Assembly (NCBI GenBank): GCA_963781595.1
Contig: CAWAGG010000006.1
Span: forward strand, 1-64,000
Reading direction: 5' to 3'
Source of the DNA: JBEDUK01 sp963781595
GTDB taxonomy: Bacteria > Actinomycetota > UBA4738
DNA: 64,000 bases
Positions within the stretch are counted from its first letter, which is position 1; every line of letters starts with the position of its first letter. The translations under genes and the position numbers were made by a program. This document shows positions 23,154-30,438 of this stretch, piece by piece. The notes beneath the pieces are model-generated. The model was not told the DNA's origin, ran no database searches, and saw nothing but the letters and a program-made list of their open reading frames with translations.

Positions 23154-24155
23154 CTACCCGGAGGTGAACTGCTGCGCCACGACCTCGTCCCCCCGGATCG
23201 CCACGATCAGACCGCGCAACACCCCCTCTCCGTACTCGCTCCCCGGGTTGAACGCCGGGGTCCGTCCGATCTTGATCCCGCCCCTCGACTCGTGGATGTG
23301 ACCGTGGAGCCCGACGACCGGCTGGTACTTCTCGAGCGCTTCGGTCACCGCCCGGCTGCCGCCGCCGTAGTAGACGGCCTGCCCGTGGTCCATGATCGGG
23401 GCCGGCGGCCACACGGACGCGTCCAGCTTCATGCACGTGTCGAGCGTGGAGTCGAGCGGCGGGCAGTGGAAGTTGAACACGCACCGGGACGGGTCGGGGA
23501 CGCCGGCCATGAGTTCCTCGATCCCTGCGGCGATGTCCTCCTCGCTGCGTTCCCGTGGCGTCTCCCACGGCGTCGGGGTCGAGTAGCCGACGGTCACCAT
23601 CGTGTGCTCGTCGTCGAGCTGGATCACCCGGTTCTCGCAGTCGACCGCGCGCTCCTGAGGCGACTCGGCGAGCGCCGTGAGCACCTCGTCGGTGTCGTCG
23701 TTCCCGCCGCACAGGTAGACCCGGACGTGGCTGCCGGCCAGGCGCTCCTCGGCCAGAACCATCCACTCGGCCAGCCGCGCCTTTGCCAGCTCGTCGAACT
23801 TCGCGTCGATGCGGTCCTGGTGCCCCTCGTAGGTCCGGTACTCGTCGACGTCGCATTCGAACCAATAGAACCCGAGCGTGTCGAGCCGGTCCTTGAAGGC
23901 ACGGAGCTCCTCGGGCGACTCCATCGTCCGGACCGTCCCCTGGAGGCTGGCGCGCCACGAGCCGCCGCCGTTGCCGACGATCGGGACCAGCAGCTTGCCC
24001 ATGAGGTCCCCGCCGAACACGAGGGCGTCGACCTCGTAGAACTTCGCGGCGTTCACGAACTTGCGGAACGTCGGCTCGGAACCGTGGATGTCGCTGGCGT
24101 AGAAGATGCGGGTGGGCTCGCCGCCGGCCTTCCCCTTCTTCCAGAACCTGGACAC
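23154..24155 (-). CDS. calcineurin-like metallophosphoesterase
   Basis: 333 residues. Metal motifs in order: FYASDIHGSE (D-x-H), VFGGDLMGK (GD), LCGGNDDTDE (GN[HD] with D for H), EHTMVTVGYS, FNFHCPPLD and GLHGHIHES (GHxH). The set is complete for a dinuclear centre, so phosphodiester or phosphomonoester hydrolysis is expected; substrate unknown. GTG start 3 bases after the upstream gene stop, so it is co-translated with the nucleotidyltransferase-like gene. Confidence 0.85.
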   Translation of the reverse strand: MSRFWKKGKAGGEPTRIFYASDIHGSEPTFRKFVNAAKFYEVDALVFGGDLMGKLLVPIVGNGGGSWRASLQGTVRTMESPEELRAFKDRLDTLGFYWFECDVDEYRTYEGHQDRIDAKFDELAKARLAEWMVLAEERLAGSHVRVYLCGGNDDTDEVLTALAESPQERAVDCENRVIQLDDEHTMVTVGYSTPTPWETPRERSEEDIAAGIEELMAGVPDPSRCVFNFHCPPLDSTLDTCMKLDASVWPPAPIMDHGQAVYYGGGSRAVTEALEKYQPVVGLHGHIHESRGGIKIGRTPAFNPGSEYGEGVLRGLIVAIRGDEVVAQQFTSG

Positions 24156-24158
24156 GGC

Positions 24159-24959
24159 TCAGGGCTCCTCGAGCATCGGGGCGAAATCGTCGACGTCCCG
24201 GTACCACTTCTTCCGATCGCCGACCTTCGCGCGCATCCGCCAGCCGAAGCTCTTCGGTCGTTCTTCGATCCGCCCGAGCGCGCCGTCGACCCGTGATCGA
24301 ACGGCGCCGCGTTCCTCGTCGGACAGCTGCGGGTAGCCCGCGGCGAGCTCGGCGACCTTCTCCAGGTTCATCGTGACGGTGCGCCACAACCCCCAGTCCC
24401 CGCCACACAGGTCGGCGATGTAGGCGATGTTGATCGTCTCGTCGTCGGTGTCGCCGAGCGGATGCTCGAGCAGCAGCATGATCGTGTCGATCACGTCCTT
24501 CTCATTGATCCTGACGATCTGCATCTTCTCAAGCAGCAGCTCCGCGAGGGGGATCGTCGGGTCGTCCTTCTCCAGCCGGCCGTTCCACAGGATCGTGTGG
24601 CAGAAGTCGAGCTTGTCGAGGAACACATCGATCTGGAGACCGACGTCCGCGTGGCCGAAGACCTGCCGCGTCCCCTCCGACTCGACGTAGACGCCGCGGT
24701 CCTCCGCGTAGCCGAGGTGGGTCATGAGCGCGCGGATCCGGTCGGCCTCGCGGCCGTAGCCGGCGAAGTCGACGTCGGTGAACCTCCGTCCCATGTCCTG
24801 CTGCAGGTGGCGATACCTGGGGCAGTGCCGGGCGAATGCCAGTGCCCCGACGAGCCGCAGGGTGACGCCCTGTTCCCGTGACGCCTGGAGGACGCGGTCA
24901 GCTTCCGCCTCGAAGCCCTCGTTCTCCAAGATCCCGCCCCCGGGCCAGCGCCGCACCAC
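24159..24959 (-). CDS. nucleotidyltransferase-fold (AbiEii-like) protein
   Basis: 266 residues. LRLVGALAFARHCP and FTDVDFAGYGREADRI supply the nucleotidyltransferase core (G..A and DxD), followed by VGLQIDVFLDKLDFCHTI (third acid) and a helical region with LLEKMQIVRINEKDVIDTIM, as in AbiEii/GrbP-like transferases. GTG 24959 or 24956 is the likely start; a TTG at 24930 is possible. No AbiEi partner is present. Its neighbour is a metallophosphoesterase, so synthesis and breakdown of a nucleotide-type modification is one inference. Confidence 0.65.
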   Translation of the reverse strand: MVRRWPGGGILENEGFEAEADRVLQASREQGVTLRLVGALAFARHCPRYRHLQQDMGRRFTDVDFAGYGREADRIRALMTHLGYAEDRGVYVESEGTRQVFGHADVGLQIDVFLDKLDFCHTILWNGRLEKDDPTIPLAELLLEKMQIVRINEKDVIDTIMLLLEHPLGDTDDETINIAYIADLCGGDWGLWRTVTMNLEKVAELAAGYPQLSDEERGAVRSRVDGALGRIEERPKSFGWRMRAKVGDRKKWYRDVDDFAPMLEEP

Positions 24960-25258
24960 GCTCCTGATCCGAGGAGGGTGCGCCTGATGGGACGATTGTG
25001 TTCGATGCCGGGACGGAGGGCAAGGGGCCCCCGCGTGCGATGCGCGATCCAAGCGTTCGTCGCGGGGCCTCGGGGGCGGGTTGCCACCCCCGGGAGGGCG
25101 GCGTACAAAGACGAGCCGACGCACGTTGGATCGATCGACACGGCCGCCGGTCGACCAGCCAGACCCTCTCGAGGGTTCGGGTGAACCCGCGGACGCCGCC
25201 CGCATGGTCGAGCGCGGTGGGGTGCGTGCTGGAAGCCCGAGAAGGAGAGCACGACCCG
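24960..25258. other. 299-bp divergent intergenic region
   Basis: Lies between the divergently transcribed nucleotidyltransferase and SRPBCC genes. GAAGGAG at 25240-25246 is the ribosome site of the latter. No further gene is supported. Confidence 0.4.
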
Positions 25259-25717
25259 ATGAACCGAACGACGGACGCACCCGGGTTCGACCTGCACCTC
25301 CGGACCACGCTGGCGGCACGGCCGGCCCGGGTCTTCGAGCTACTGAGCGACCCGGACCAGATCCGGGGCTGGTTCGGACCGCACGGGTACACGGCGACCC
25401 ATGTCGACCTGGACCTCCGCGTGGGCGGCGCCTACCGGATCACGATGCATCCGCCCGAGGGGGAGGACTTCCACATCCGGGGCTCGTTCACCGAGATCGC
25501 CCCCGCCGAACGGCTCGCGTTCACGTTCGTCTACGAGGAACCCGGCCCCGACGACGTCGAGACCCTCGTGATCCTGACGCTACGCGAGCCGGTCGCCGGC
25601 TCCACCGAGCTGGCTTTGGAGCAGGACGGCTTCGCGACCGAGGCCGCCCTCGATCTCCACAGGGGCGGCTGGTCGGACAGCTTCGAGCGCCTGGCCACGT
25701 TGATCCCGGCCCCCTAA
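25259..25717 (+). CDS. SRPBCC (AHSA1-type) protein, copy 2
   Basis: 152 residues; about 85% identical to 19991-20452 (IRGWFGPHGYTATHVDLDLR, GEDFHIRGSFTEIAPAERLA, FVYEEPGPDDVETLV). Ribosome site GAAGGAG is 11 bases upstream. Copy 1 follows a methyltransferase; this one stands alone. A duplicated gene whose ligand is unknown. Confidence 0.85.
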   Translation: MNRTTDAPGFDLHLRTTLAARPARVFELLSDPDQIRGWFGPHGYTATHVDLDLRVGGAYRITMHPPEGEDFHIRGSFTEIAPAERLAFTFVYEEPGPDDVETLVILTLREPVAGSTELALEQDGFATEAALDLHRGGWSDSFERLATLIPAP

Positions 25718-25779
25718 CCACCCGGGCGGAAAGGCTCACGCGTGGACATGTGCCCCCGACGGGCGGAAAGGGGGTGTCC

Positions 25780-25801
25780 TTCGGATATCCGGATATCCGA
25801 A
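25780..25801. repeat. perfect 22-bp palindrome
   Basis: TTCGGATATCC followed at once by its reverse complement. Lies about 190 bases before the RHH antitoxin. Confidence 0.7.
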
Positions 25802-25803
25802 CG
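25787..25803 (+). repeat. 17-bp direct repeat, left copy, flanking a TA cassette
   Basis: ATCCGGATATCCGAACG, identical to 26638-26654. The two copies bracket the antitoxin/toxin pair at 25973-26634. Confidence 0.7.
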
Positions 25804-25952
25804 AGGCCGCGGGATCGCGCAGGAGCCTGCGCTCCGCGTACCTCCACGCGGAACCGACCCCTGGTATCCGGCCCCGAGGAGAAAAGGACCGACGGTCCGG
25901 ACCCTGCGATGGGTTGCCGAGAGGTACCGTCGCGGCCGGATGCCAACCACTC

Positions 25953-25966
25953 GCATGCTAGCATGC
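25953..25966. promoter_or_regulatory. palindromic operator at antitoxin start
   Basis: GCATGCTAGCATGC is a perfect 14-base palindrome and GCATGC occurs a third time at 25971-25976. TAGCAT inside it (25959-25964) is a possible -10, 8 bases before the ATG at 25973. RHH antitoxins bind such sites. Confidence 0.5.
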
Positions 25967-25972
25967 ATGAGC

Positions 25973-26245
25973 ATGCGAACGACCGTCGAGATCACCGACG
26001 ACCAGCGCCTCGCGCTCACCGCCCTGGCTTCGAAGCGCGGGCTCCGCGGGTTCTCCCTCTTGGTCCAGGAGGCGATCGACCGGTACCTCGCCGAGCAGCG
26101 GGGCGACCACCTCGAAGCGGTCCTCGCCCTCCGAGGATCCCTGTCGAACGACGAAGCCGACGAACTCGAACGCCGCATCGCGGAAGCCTGGGCATCCTGG
26201 CCGGCCGACGGGGTTGCGGAACTGCCAGACCGCACCTCGTCGTGA
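25973..26245 (+). CDS. ribbon-helix-helix antitoxin (VapB-like)
   Basis: 90 residues. RTTVEITDDQRLALTALASK is the RHH strand and first helix, RGFSLLVQEAIDRYLAEQ the second; the C-terminal half (LRGSLSNDEADELERRIAEA) is the toxin-binding tail. Start chosen 8 bases after the -10 at 25959; ATG 25967 two codons earlier is equally possible. Overlaps the toxin by 4 bases. Confidence 0.8.
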   Translation: MRTTVEITDDQRLALTALASKRGLRGFSLLVQEAIDRYLAEQRGDHLEAVLALRGSLSNDEADELERRIAEAWASWPADGVAELPDRTSS

Positions 26246-26634
26246 CCGACGGACCCGTCGTCGTCGACTCCGACCTCCTGATCGACTTCCTTCGGGGTCA
26301 CGACCCGGCTGCGTCGCAGGTCGCCGGATGGATCGAACACGATCGCCTCCGCCTCACGGCGATCTCCGCGTTCGAGCTGCGCCTGGGCGCCGACTTCCTC
26401 AAGCGTCGGGCGGCGATCCGGGCCCTGATCGCGCCGCGTACCCTCCCCCTCGACGCTGCCGGCGCGCTGCTCGCGGGCGAGCTCTACGCGACCGCGCGCG
26501 CCGAGGGCCGAACGATCGACCTCCGCGACGCGCTGATCGCCGGCGTCTGCCGGCGGTTCGAGCTCCCGCTCGCGACGCGGAACGTCCGCCACTTCGAACG
26601 CATCCCCGGCCTCGAGCTCATCCCCCCGGCCTGA
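26242..26634 (+). CDS. VapC-type PIN-domain toxin
   Basis: 130 residues from GTG. PVVVDSDLLIDFLRG (first acids), TAISAFELRLGADF (E), TIDLRDALIAGVC (D) and LATRNVRHFERI, where Asn replaces the last acid, as in many VapC proteins. Pairs with the RHH antitoxin upstream. The whole cassette is bracketed by 17-base direct repeats. Confidence 0.85.
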   Translation: MTDGPVVVDSDLLIDFLRGHDPAASQVAGWIEHDRLRLTAISAFELRLGADFLKRRAAIRALIAPRTLPLDAAGALLAGELYATARAEGRTIDLRDALIAGVCRRFELPLATRNVRHFERIPGLELIPPA

Positions 26635-26637
26635 CGC

Positions 26638-26654
26638 ATCCGGATATCCGAACG
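26638..26654 (+). repeat. 17-bp direct repeat, right copy
   Basis: Identical to 25787-25803; begins 4 bases after the toxin stop. Confidence 0.7.
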
Positions 26655-26690
26655 GACACCTTCCGAGCCGGATACCGCCGTCACCCTCGG

Positions 26691-27014
26691 TCAGACGCGC
26701 GGGGAGCCGCCGTCGCGTTCGAACCTTCCCACGATCACCTTGAGCGCATGGATCTCCGCCGTGAACGCGTCCCTACCGAGTGGAGTCGCGCTCACCCACG
26801 TGCGGGGCCGTCGACCTTCGATCCGCTTCTCGATGGCCACGAACCCGGCCTCCTCCAGCACCTGCAGGTGGCGCGACAGGTTCCCGTCGGTCAGCTCGAG
26901 GCTCTCCTTCAGGTACTTGAAGTCGGCGCGCTTCGTCTCCATCAGCACGCCCAGGATCCCGAGGCGCACCCGCTGGTGGATGACGTCGTCCAGCCGGACG
27001 ACCGGATGCGTCAC
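26691..27014 (-). CDS. winged-helix transcriptional regulator (ArsR/MarR-like)
   Basis: 107 residues. LDDVIHQRVRLGILGVLMET, FKYLKESLELTDGNLSRHLQ (recognition helix), VLEEAGFVAIEKRIEGRRPR (wing) is the HTH_34 layout. GTG overlaps the stop of the upstream membrane-protein gene, so it is translated with it and probably regulates the same operon through the palindrome at 28061. Confidence 0.85.
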   Translation of the reverse strand: MTHPVVRLDDVIHQRVRLGILGVLMETKRADFKYLKESLELTDGNLSRHLQVLEEAGFVAIEKRIEGRRPRTWVSATPLGRDAFTAEIHALKVIVGRFERDGGSPRV

Positions 27015-28012
27015 AGGCTCGCCAGCCGGCGGTGCTCGGCGAGCGCGGCGACGGCCGAGCACGCCAGCATGAACATCCCGATCGCAGCCATGTCGAACGA
27101 ACAGTTGACGGATGAGAGCGAGAGGAAGTTGTCGATGATGTACAGGCCCGAGCAGACGGCGAGAACGCCGACCGTGACGGCCGCGATCGCGAGCCATGGG
27201 CTCCGTACCAGTATCGCCAGGACGAGCAGGCCCACGGCGATCGCGGCGACCGGTGCCGCGGTCGGGATGATGTCGTACCCGAACAGCACCGCCGCCGGGA
27301 AGTTCACGTAATACTCGCCGAAGAGTGTCGGGAACACGCCGATGATCACGGCGCTGGCCGCGATCACACCTGCCGTCCACGCGATCGTGCGGCGATGCAG
27401 CCGCGCGGCCTCGCCCGCGACCAACGCGCTCGCGAGGGCCAGGCTGCCGGCCGACCACACGTCGTACGGGAGGAACCTGAGGCCCCCGATCGAGATCGAG
27501 AGAGCGGCCCCCACCACCGCGACCGCGACGGTGGTTCGGCGCCACCGGTGCAGCCACGCGATCCCGGCGAGGCCGAGCAACCCCGCGGCCGTGACGCTCA
27601 CCAGATGCAGGACCAGCTCGACGGACCGCTCGTCGCCTCCCGCGGAGACATGGCGGAACAGTGCTCGCGAGAGCACGTCGCCGATCAGTGGGACGTAGAA
27701 ACCGAGCGCCATCCACAACACGAGTGCGCCGATCCCGACGTACGGTCGGACCTCGGTGCGCACGGGCCTGCTGCGATAGAACCAGAAGACCGTCGCGTAC
27801 GCTCCGCCACCGACCACGAACCAGTACATGCTGTTCGCGGTCGACGCGTACCCGTCCTGGCCGCCGCGGCACGTCGTTCCGCTCGCCACCACCACGAGTC
27901 CGAACAGCGCCAGAGGGAACCAGAACGAACGCCGTGCCGCCCTCGTCCGTCGTCGCACGGTCTCGGTGGCCTGGAGCAACTCCGCTGCGTCCGCGTCCTC
28001 GATCGATGCCAC
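27011..28012 (-). CDS. polytopic membrane protein
   Basis: 333 residues, about 9 TM helices (FWFPLALFGLVVVASG, MYWFVVGGGAYATVFWFY, VGIGALVLWMALGFYVPLIG, and a C-terminal YIIDNFLSLSSVNCSFDMAA). No family recognised. GTG 28012 is chosen: it has GAGGGA upstream and lies 40 bases after a good promoter, whereas ATG 28063 lies inside that promoter. Operon with the winged-helix regulator downstream. Confidence 0.7.
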   Translation of the reverse strand: MASIEDADAAELLQATETVRRRTRAARRSFWFPLALFGLVVVASGTTCRGGQDGYASTANSMYWFVVGGGAYATVFWFYRSRPVRTEVRPYVGIGALVLWMALGFYVPLIGDVLSRALFRHVSAGGDERSVELVLHLVSVTAAGLLGLAGIAWLHRWRRTTVAVAVVGAALSISIGGLRFLPYDVWSAGSLALASALVAGEAARLHRRTIAWTAGVIAASAVIIGVFPTLFGEYYVNFPAAVLFGYDIIPTAAPVAAIAVGLLVLAILVRSPWLAIAAVTVGVLAVCSGLYIIDNFLSLSSVNCSFDMAAIGMFMLACSAVAALAEHRRLASL

Positions 28013-28051
28013 GGCTCCCTCGCCGGCTCGCCAGGTCCCGCCCAGTCGAAC

Positions 28052-28079
28052 TCTATGATGCAAAGTACTTTGGAGTCAA
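28052..28079 (-). promoter_or_regulatory. promoter with palindromic operator in the spacer
   Basis: Minus strand: -35 TTGACT (28079-28074), then CAAAGTACTTTG (28072-28061), a perfect 12-base palindrome, then a -10-like CATAGA (28057-28052); spacing 16. A repressor such as the co-transcribed winged-helix protein could bind between the boxes. Confidence 0.55.
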
Positions 28080-28188
28080 GGCTCCGTCCGATGGTGTCGG
28101 TGGCGCAGCGTACCCTCGACGTTGGTCGCACTACCCGGCGTTCGGCCTCTCGTGGCTGTGTACACTTACCGCTGTCAAGGAGCGCCAC

Positions 28189-28449
28189 ATGGAGATCGGG
28201 ATCCGGGAGCTGCGAGCACGGCTGAGCCACTACGTCGGGATCGTCCGCGCCGGCGAGGAGATCGTCGTGACCGAGCGCGGCCGACCCGTCGCACGGCTGA
28301 TCGGCGCATCGGACGGGAGCGCGATGGACCGGCTGGTGGCGCAAGGGATCGTTCGGATGCCCGGACAGACGCGGCGATCCGCTCGCACCATGAAGCGCGT
28401 CAGTGCCGATGGCAGCGTCGCGGACCTGGTTGCTGAGCAGCGCCGGTGA
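28189..28449 (+). CDS. Phd/YefM-type antitoxin
   Basis: 86 residues. IGIRELRARLSHYVGIVRAG, then EEIVVTERGRPVARLIGAS is the Phd domain; the tail (RRSARTMKRVSADGSVADLV) is short. Unlike its relatives here it has a ribosome site (AAGGAG 8 bases upstream), so it is not leaderless. Overlaps the toxin by 4 bases. Confidence 0.88.
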   Translation: MEIGIRELRARLSHYVGIVRAGEEIVVTERGRPVARLIGASDGSAMDRLVAQGIVRMPGQTRRSARTMKRVSADGSVADLVAEQRR

Positions 28450-28874
28450 TCATCTACTTCGACACGTCCGCCCTCCTGAAGCTCCTGGTGGACGACGAAG
28501 GATCGGACGACGCGGCCGAGCTCTGGGACGCGGCCGACCTGGTACTCGCCTCCCGGCTGGCGTATCCGGAAGCACGAGCCGCACTCGCGGCCGCTGCGAG
28601 GGCGCGCCGCCTGGCCCCCGGCGCCCACCGGAGCGCGAAGCGCACCCTCGATCGCACATGGCGGCAAGTCGCCATCGTCGAGGTCTCGGCGAGCATCGCC
28701 CAGGATGCCGGTGACCTTGCCGAGCTCCACGCCCTGCGCGGCTACGACGCGGTGCACCTCGCCTCGGCCGGCGCGGCATCGAACGGCGCACTGGTCCTCG
28801 CCACGTGGGATCGTGACCTCGCGTCGGCGGCGGTCAGCCAGGGTATGGGCGTCGCGCCCGACCCTGCGTTCTGA
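28446..28874 (+). CDS. VapC-type PIN-domain toxin
   Basis: 142 residues from GTG. D6 in IIYFDTSALLKLL, E in LAYPEARAAL, D in RGYDAVHLASA and D in LATWDRDLA. It is more divergent from the PIN toxins at 9230 and 18905 than those are from each other, so it probably arrived separately. Confidence 0.88.
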   Translation: MIIYFDTSALLKLLVDDEGSDDAAELWDAADLVLASRLAYPEARAALAAAARARRLAPGAHRSAKRTLDRTWRQVAIVEVSASIAQDAGDLAELHALRGYDAVHLASAGAASNGALVLATWDRDLASAAVSQGMGVAPDPAF

Positions 28875-28903
28875 AGACGGCGATCCGTCCGGCACACTGC
28901 AAG

Positions 28904-29320
28904 GTGATGGACGGCGACCTGGTCACCCCCGGCGGCATCGCGATCCCCGCGTCGGCGATCACCTGGCGGTTCTCCCGAGGAACCGGGCCGGGCGGTCAAG
29001 GCGTGAACACCACCGACAGCCGCGTCGAGTTGGTCGTCGACCTCGGCGCGCTCGTGACGTCGAACGAGGTCGCGGACCATGTGCGGGCGGTGCTGGGACC
29101 AACGCTCCGGATCGTCGCCGGCACCGAGCGGTCACAGCTGCGCAACCGCGAGGCGGCGCTGCGCCGACTGGCCGAGCGCATCGATGCGGCGGCGCGCCCA
29201 CCCCGCCCGCGTACCCCGACGCGTCGAACCAGGAGCTCGGTGCGCAGGCGGCTCGAGGCGAAGAGACGGCGCTCGCGGCTCAAGGCCAACCGGCGCGACG
29301 CTGAGGATGGGAGCAGCTGA
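28904..29320 (+). CDS. arfB: ArfB-like peptidyl-tRNA hydrolase (GGQ protein)
   Basis: 138 residues. The GGQ catalytic loop of class I release factors is present in RGTGPGGQGVNTTDSRVEL, without a stop-codon recognition domain. The Arg/Lys-rich C-terminal tail (RTRSSVRRRLEAKRRRSRLK) is what ArfB/YaeJ uses to enter the empty mRNA channel of stalled ribosomes. GTG 28904 or ATG 28907. It rescues non-stop ribosomes, which RNA-cleaving toxins would create; the adjacency to vapBC may be chance. Confidence 0.88.
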   Translation: MMDGDLVTPGGIAIPASAITWRFSRGTGPGGQGVNTTDSRVELVVDLGALVTSNEVADHVRAVLGPTLRIVAGTERSQLRNREAALRRLAERIDAAARPPRPRTPTRRTRSSVRRRLEAKRRRSRLKANRRDAEDGSS

Positions 29321-29376
29321 GTCGGCGAGGTTTCCCGCAGATAGGTACCCCGACGCCTTCGATGACCGCGGCCGGC

Positions 29377-29958
29377 TCAGTCCTCCGCCAGGATCGCGTA
29401 GACCTTCTTGCGCGCCTCGTCGACGATCGCCGACGCGCGTTCGATCCGCTCGCTCTCGCCGGTGCGGGCGACCTGCATCACGGCGGCGCCCAGCTGCGAC
29501 ATCGCGCCGAGCAGCTTGCCGAACCCCTCGGGCGCGTCGCCGCGCATCTCCCAGGGCGCCGCGCCACCGGGTCGCGTGCGGCGCTCGGCCAGTTCGGCAC
29601 GACCCTCGTCGGTGATCGAGTAGACGCGCTTGCCGTCGGCCTCCTCGCTCGTCACCAGGCCCTGATCCTCCAGCAGCTGCAGGGTCGGGTAGACCGAACC
29701 CGGGCTCGGCTGCCACATCCCGCCGCTGCGCTCCTCCAGCTCGCGGATCAGGTCGTAGCCGTGCGCCGGCTTCTCGTCGAGCAGCGCGAGGACGGCCGTG
29801 CGGACGTCGCCGCGGCGGGCCCGTCGCCCGCCCCTGGGCGGCCCGAACCAGCCCTCCCGCATGCCGCGCGCCCACGGCGGCCCGAAGTCGCGGTGGTGGT
29901 GGCGACGACCGCGGTGATGCCCGCGTTCGTCCCCGTGGATGCTCTCGTGATCGATCAT
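29377..29958 (-). CDS. PadR-family transcriptional regulator
   Basis: 193 residues. A His-rich N-terminus (ERGHHRGRRHHHRDFGPPWA) precedes the winged helix VRTAVLALLDEKPAHGYDLI, RSGGMWQPSPGSVYPTLQLL and LVTSEEADGKRVYSITDEG, then a C-terminal dimerisation helix. The His cluster suggests metal sensing (inference). Ribosome site AGGAGGAGG. The palindrome at 30005 is a probable operator. Confidence 0.88.
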   Translation of the reverse strand: MIDHESIHGDERGHHRGRRHHHRDFGPPWARGMREGWFGPPRGGRRARRGDVRTAVLALLDEKPAHGYDLIRELEERSGGMWQPSPGSVYPTLQLLEDQGLVTSEEADGKRVYSITDEGRAELAERRTRPGGAAPWEMRGDAPEGFGKLLGAMSQLGAAVMQVARTGESERIERASAIVDEARKKVYAILAED

Positions 29959-30004
29959 CGTGCTCCTCCTCCTCGATAGGAGATGACGTATCTTCGAGCC
30001 ATCA

Positions 30005-30014
30005 CGATATATCG
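30005..30014. promoter_or_regulatory. palindrome upstream of padR
   Basis: CGATATATCG, extendable to TCRCGATATATCGYGA-like symmetry; 47 bases before the PadR start. PadR proteins often bind ATAT-centred palindromes. Confidence 0.4.
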
Positions 30015-30109
30015 CGACCGGTCGAAGCGTCAACCCGACTTGAGAACCCGGGAGCCCGGGGCGTAGAGTGCTGCGTCCGCTCGTTCCCGCCAAGATGGAG
30101 GAGGAAGCG

Positions 30110-30358
30110 ATGCCCGAGTTCATGGACGTCCACGACGGTATGGTCGGGATCACCCCGGAGGGCCTCAAGGAGGCGCACCAGGCGGACCTGGACATCCAGG
30201 ACACCGAAGGCGTGAACTTCAAGCACGCCTGGGGCGACCCGGTGTCCGGGAAGGTGTTCTGCCTCTCCGAGGCCCCGAACGCCGAGGCGGTCAAGAAGAT
30301 CCACGATCTCGCCGGGCACCCGACGGACCAGGTCTTCGAGGTCCCGGTCCAGGCCTGA
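30110..30358 (+). CDS. DUF4242/SCO4226-like protein
   Basis: 82 residues. MDVHDGMVGITPEGLKEAHQ, GVNFKHAWGDPVSGKVFCLS and EAVKKIHDLAGHPTDQVFEV match the small ferredoxin-like DUF4242 proteins, a few of which bind nickel through His residues. ATG has GGAGGAGG upstream. No operon partner; a long hairpin follows the stop. Confidence 0.8.
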   Translation: MPEFMDVHDGMVGITPEGLKEAHQADLDIQDTEGVNFKHAWGDPVSGKVFCLSEAPNAEAVKKIHDLAGHPTDQVFEVPVQA

Positions 30359-30385
30359 AGGGAGTCGCCCACCACGGCAGCACGC

Positions 30386-30428
30386 GACGCGATCGCTACC
30401 GCACGGTTCGTGCGGGACCGATCGCGTC
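30386..30428. terminator. bidirectional terminator-like hairpin
   Basis: GACGCGATCG and CGATCGCGTC pair perfectly, with an inner CGCAC/GTGCG stem. Lies between the convergent genes ending at 30358 and 30439. Confidence 0.6.
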
Positions 30429-30438
30429 GCCGCGACCG

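Noticed and set aside
21913..23301. Plus-strand frames opposite the permease
   Set aside because: Composition is biased (Arg, His, Asp-rich) with no domain; the minus strand has a full APC permease.
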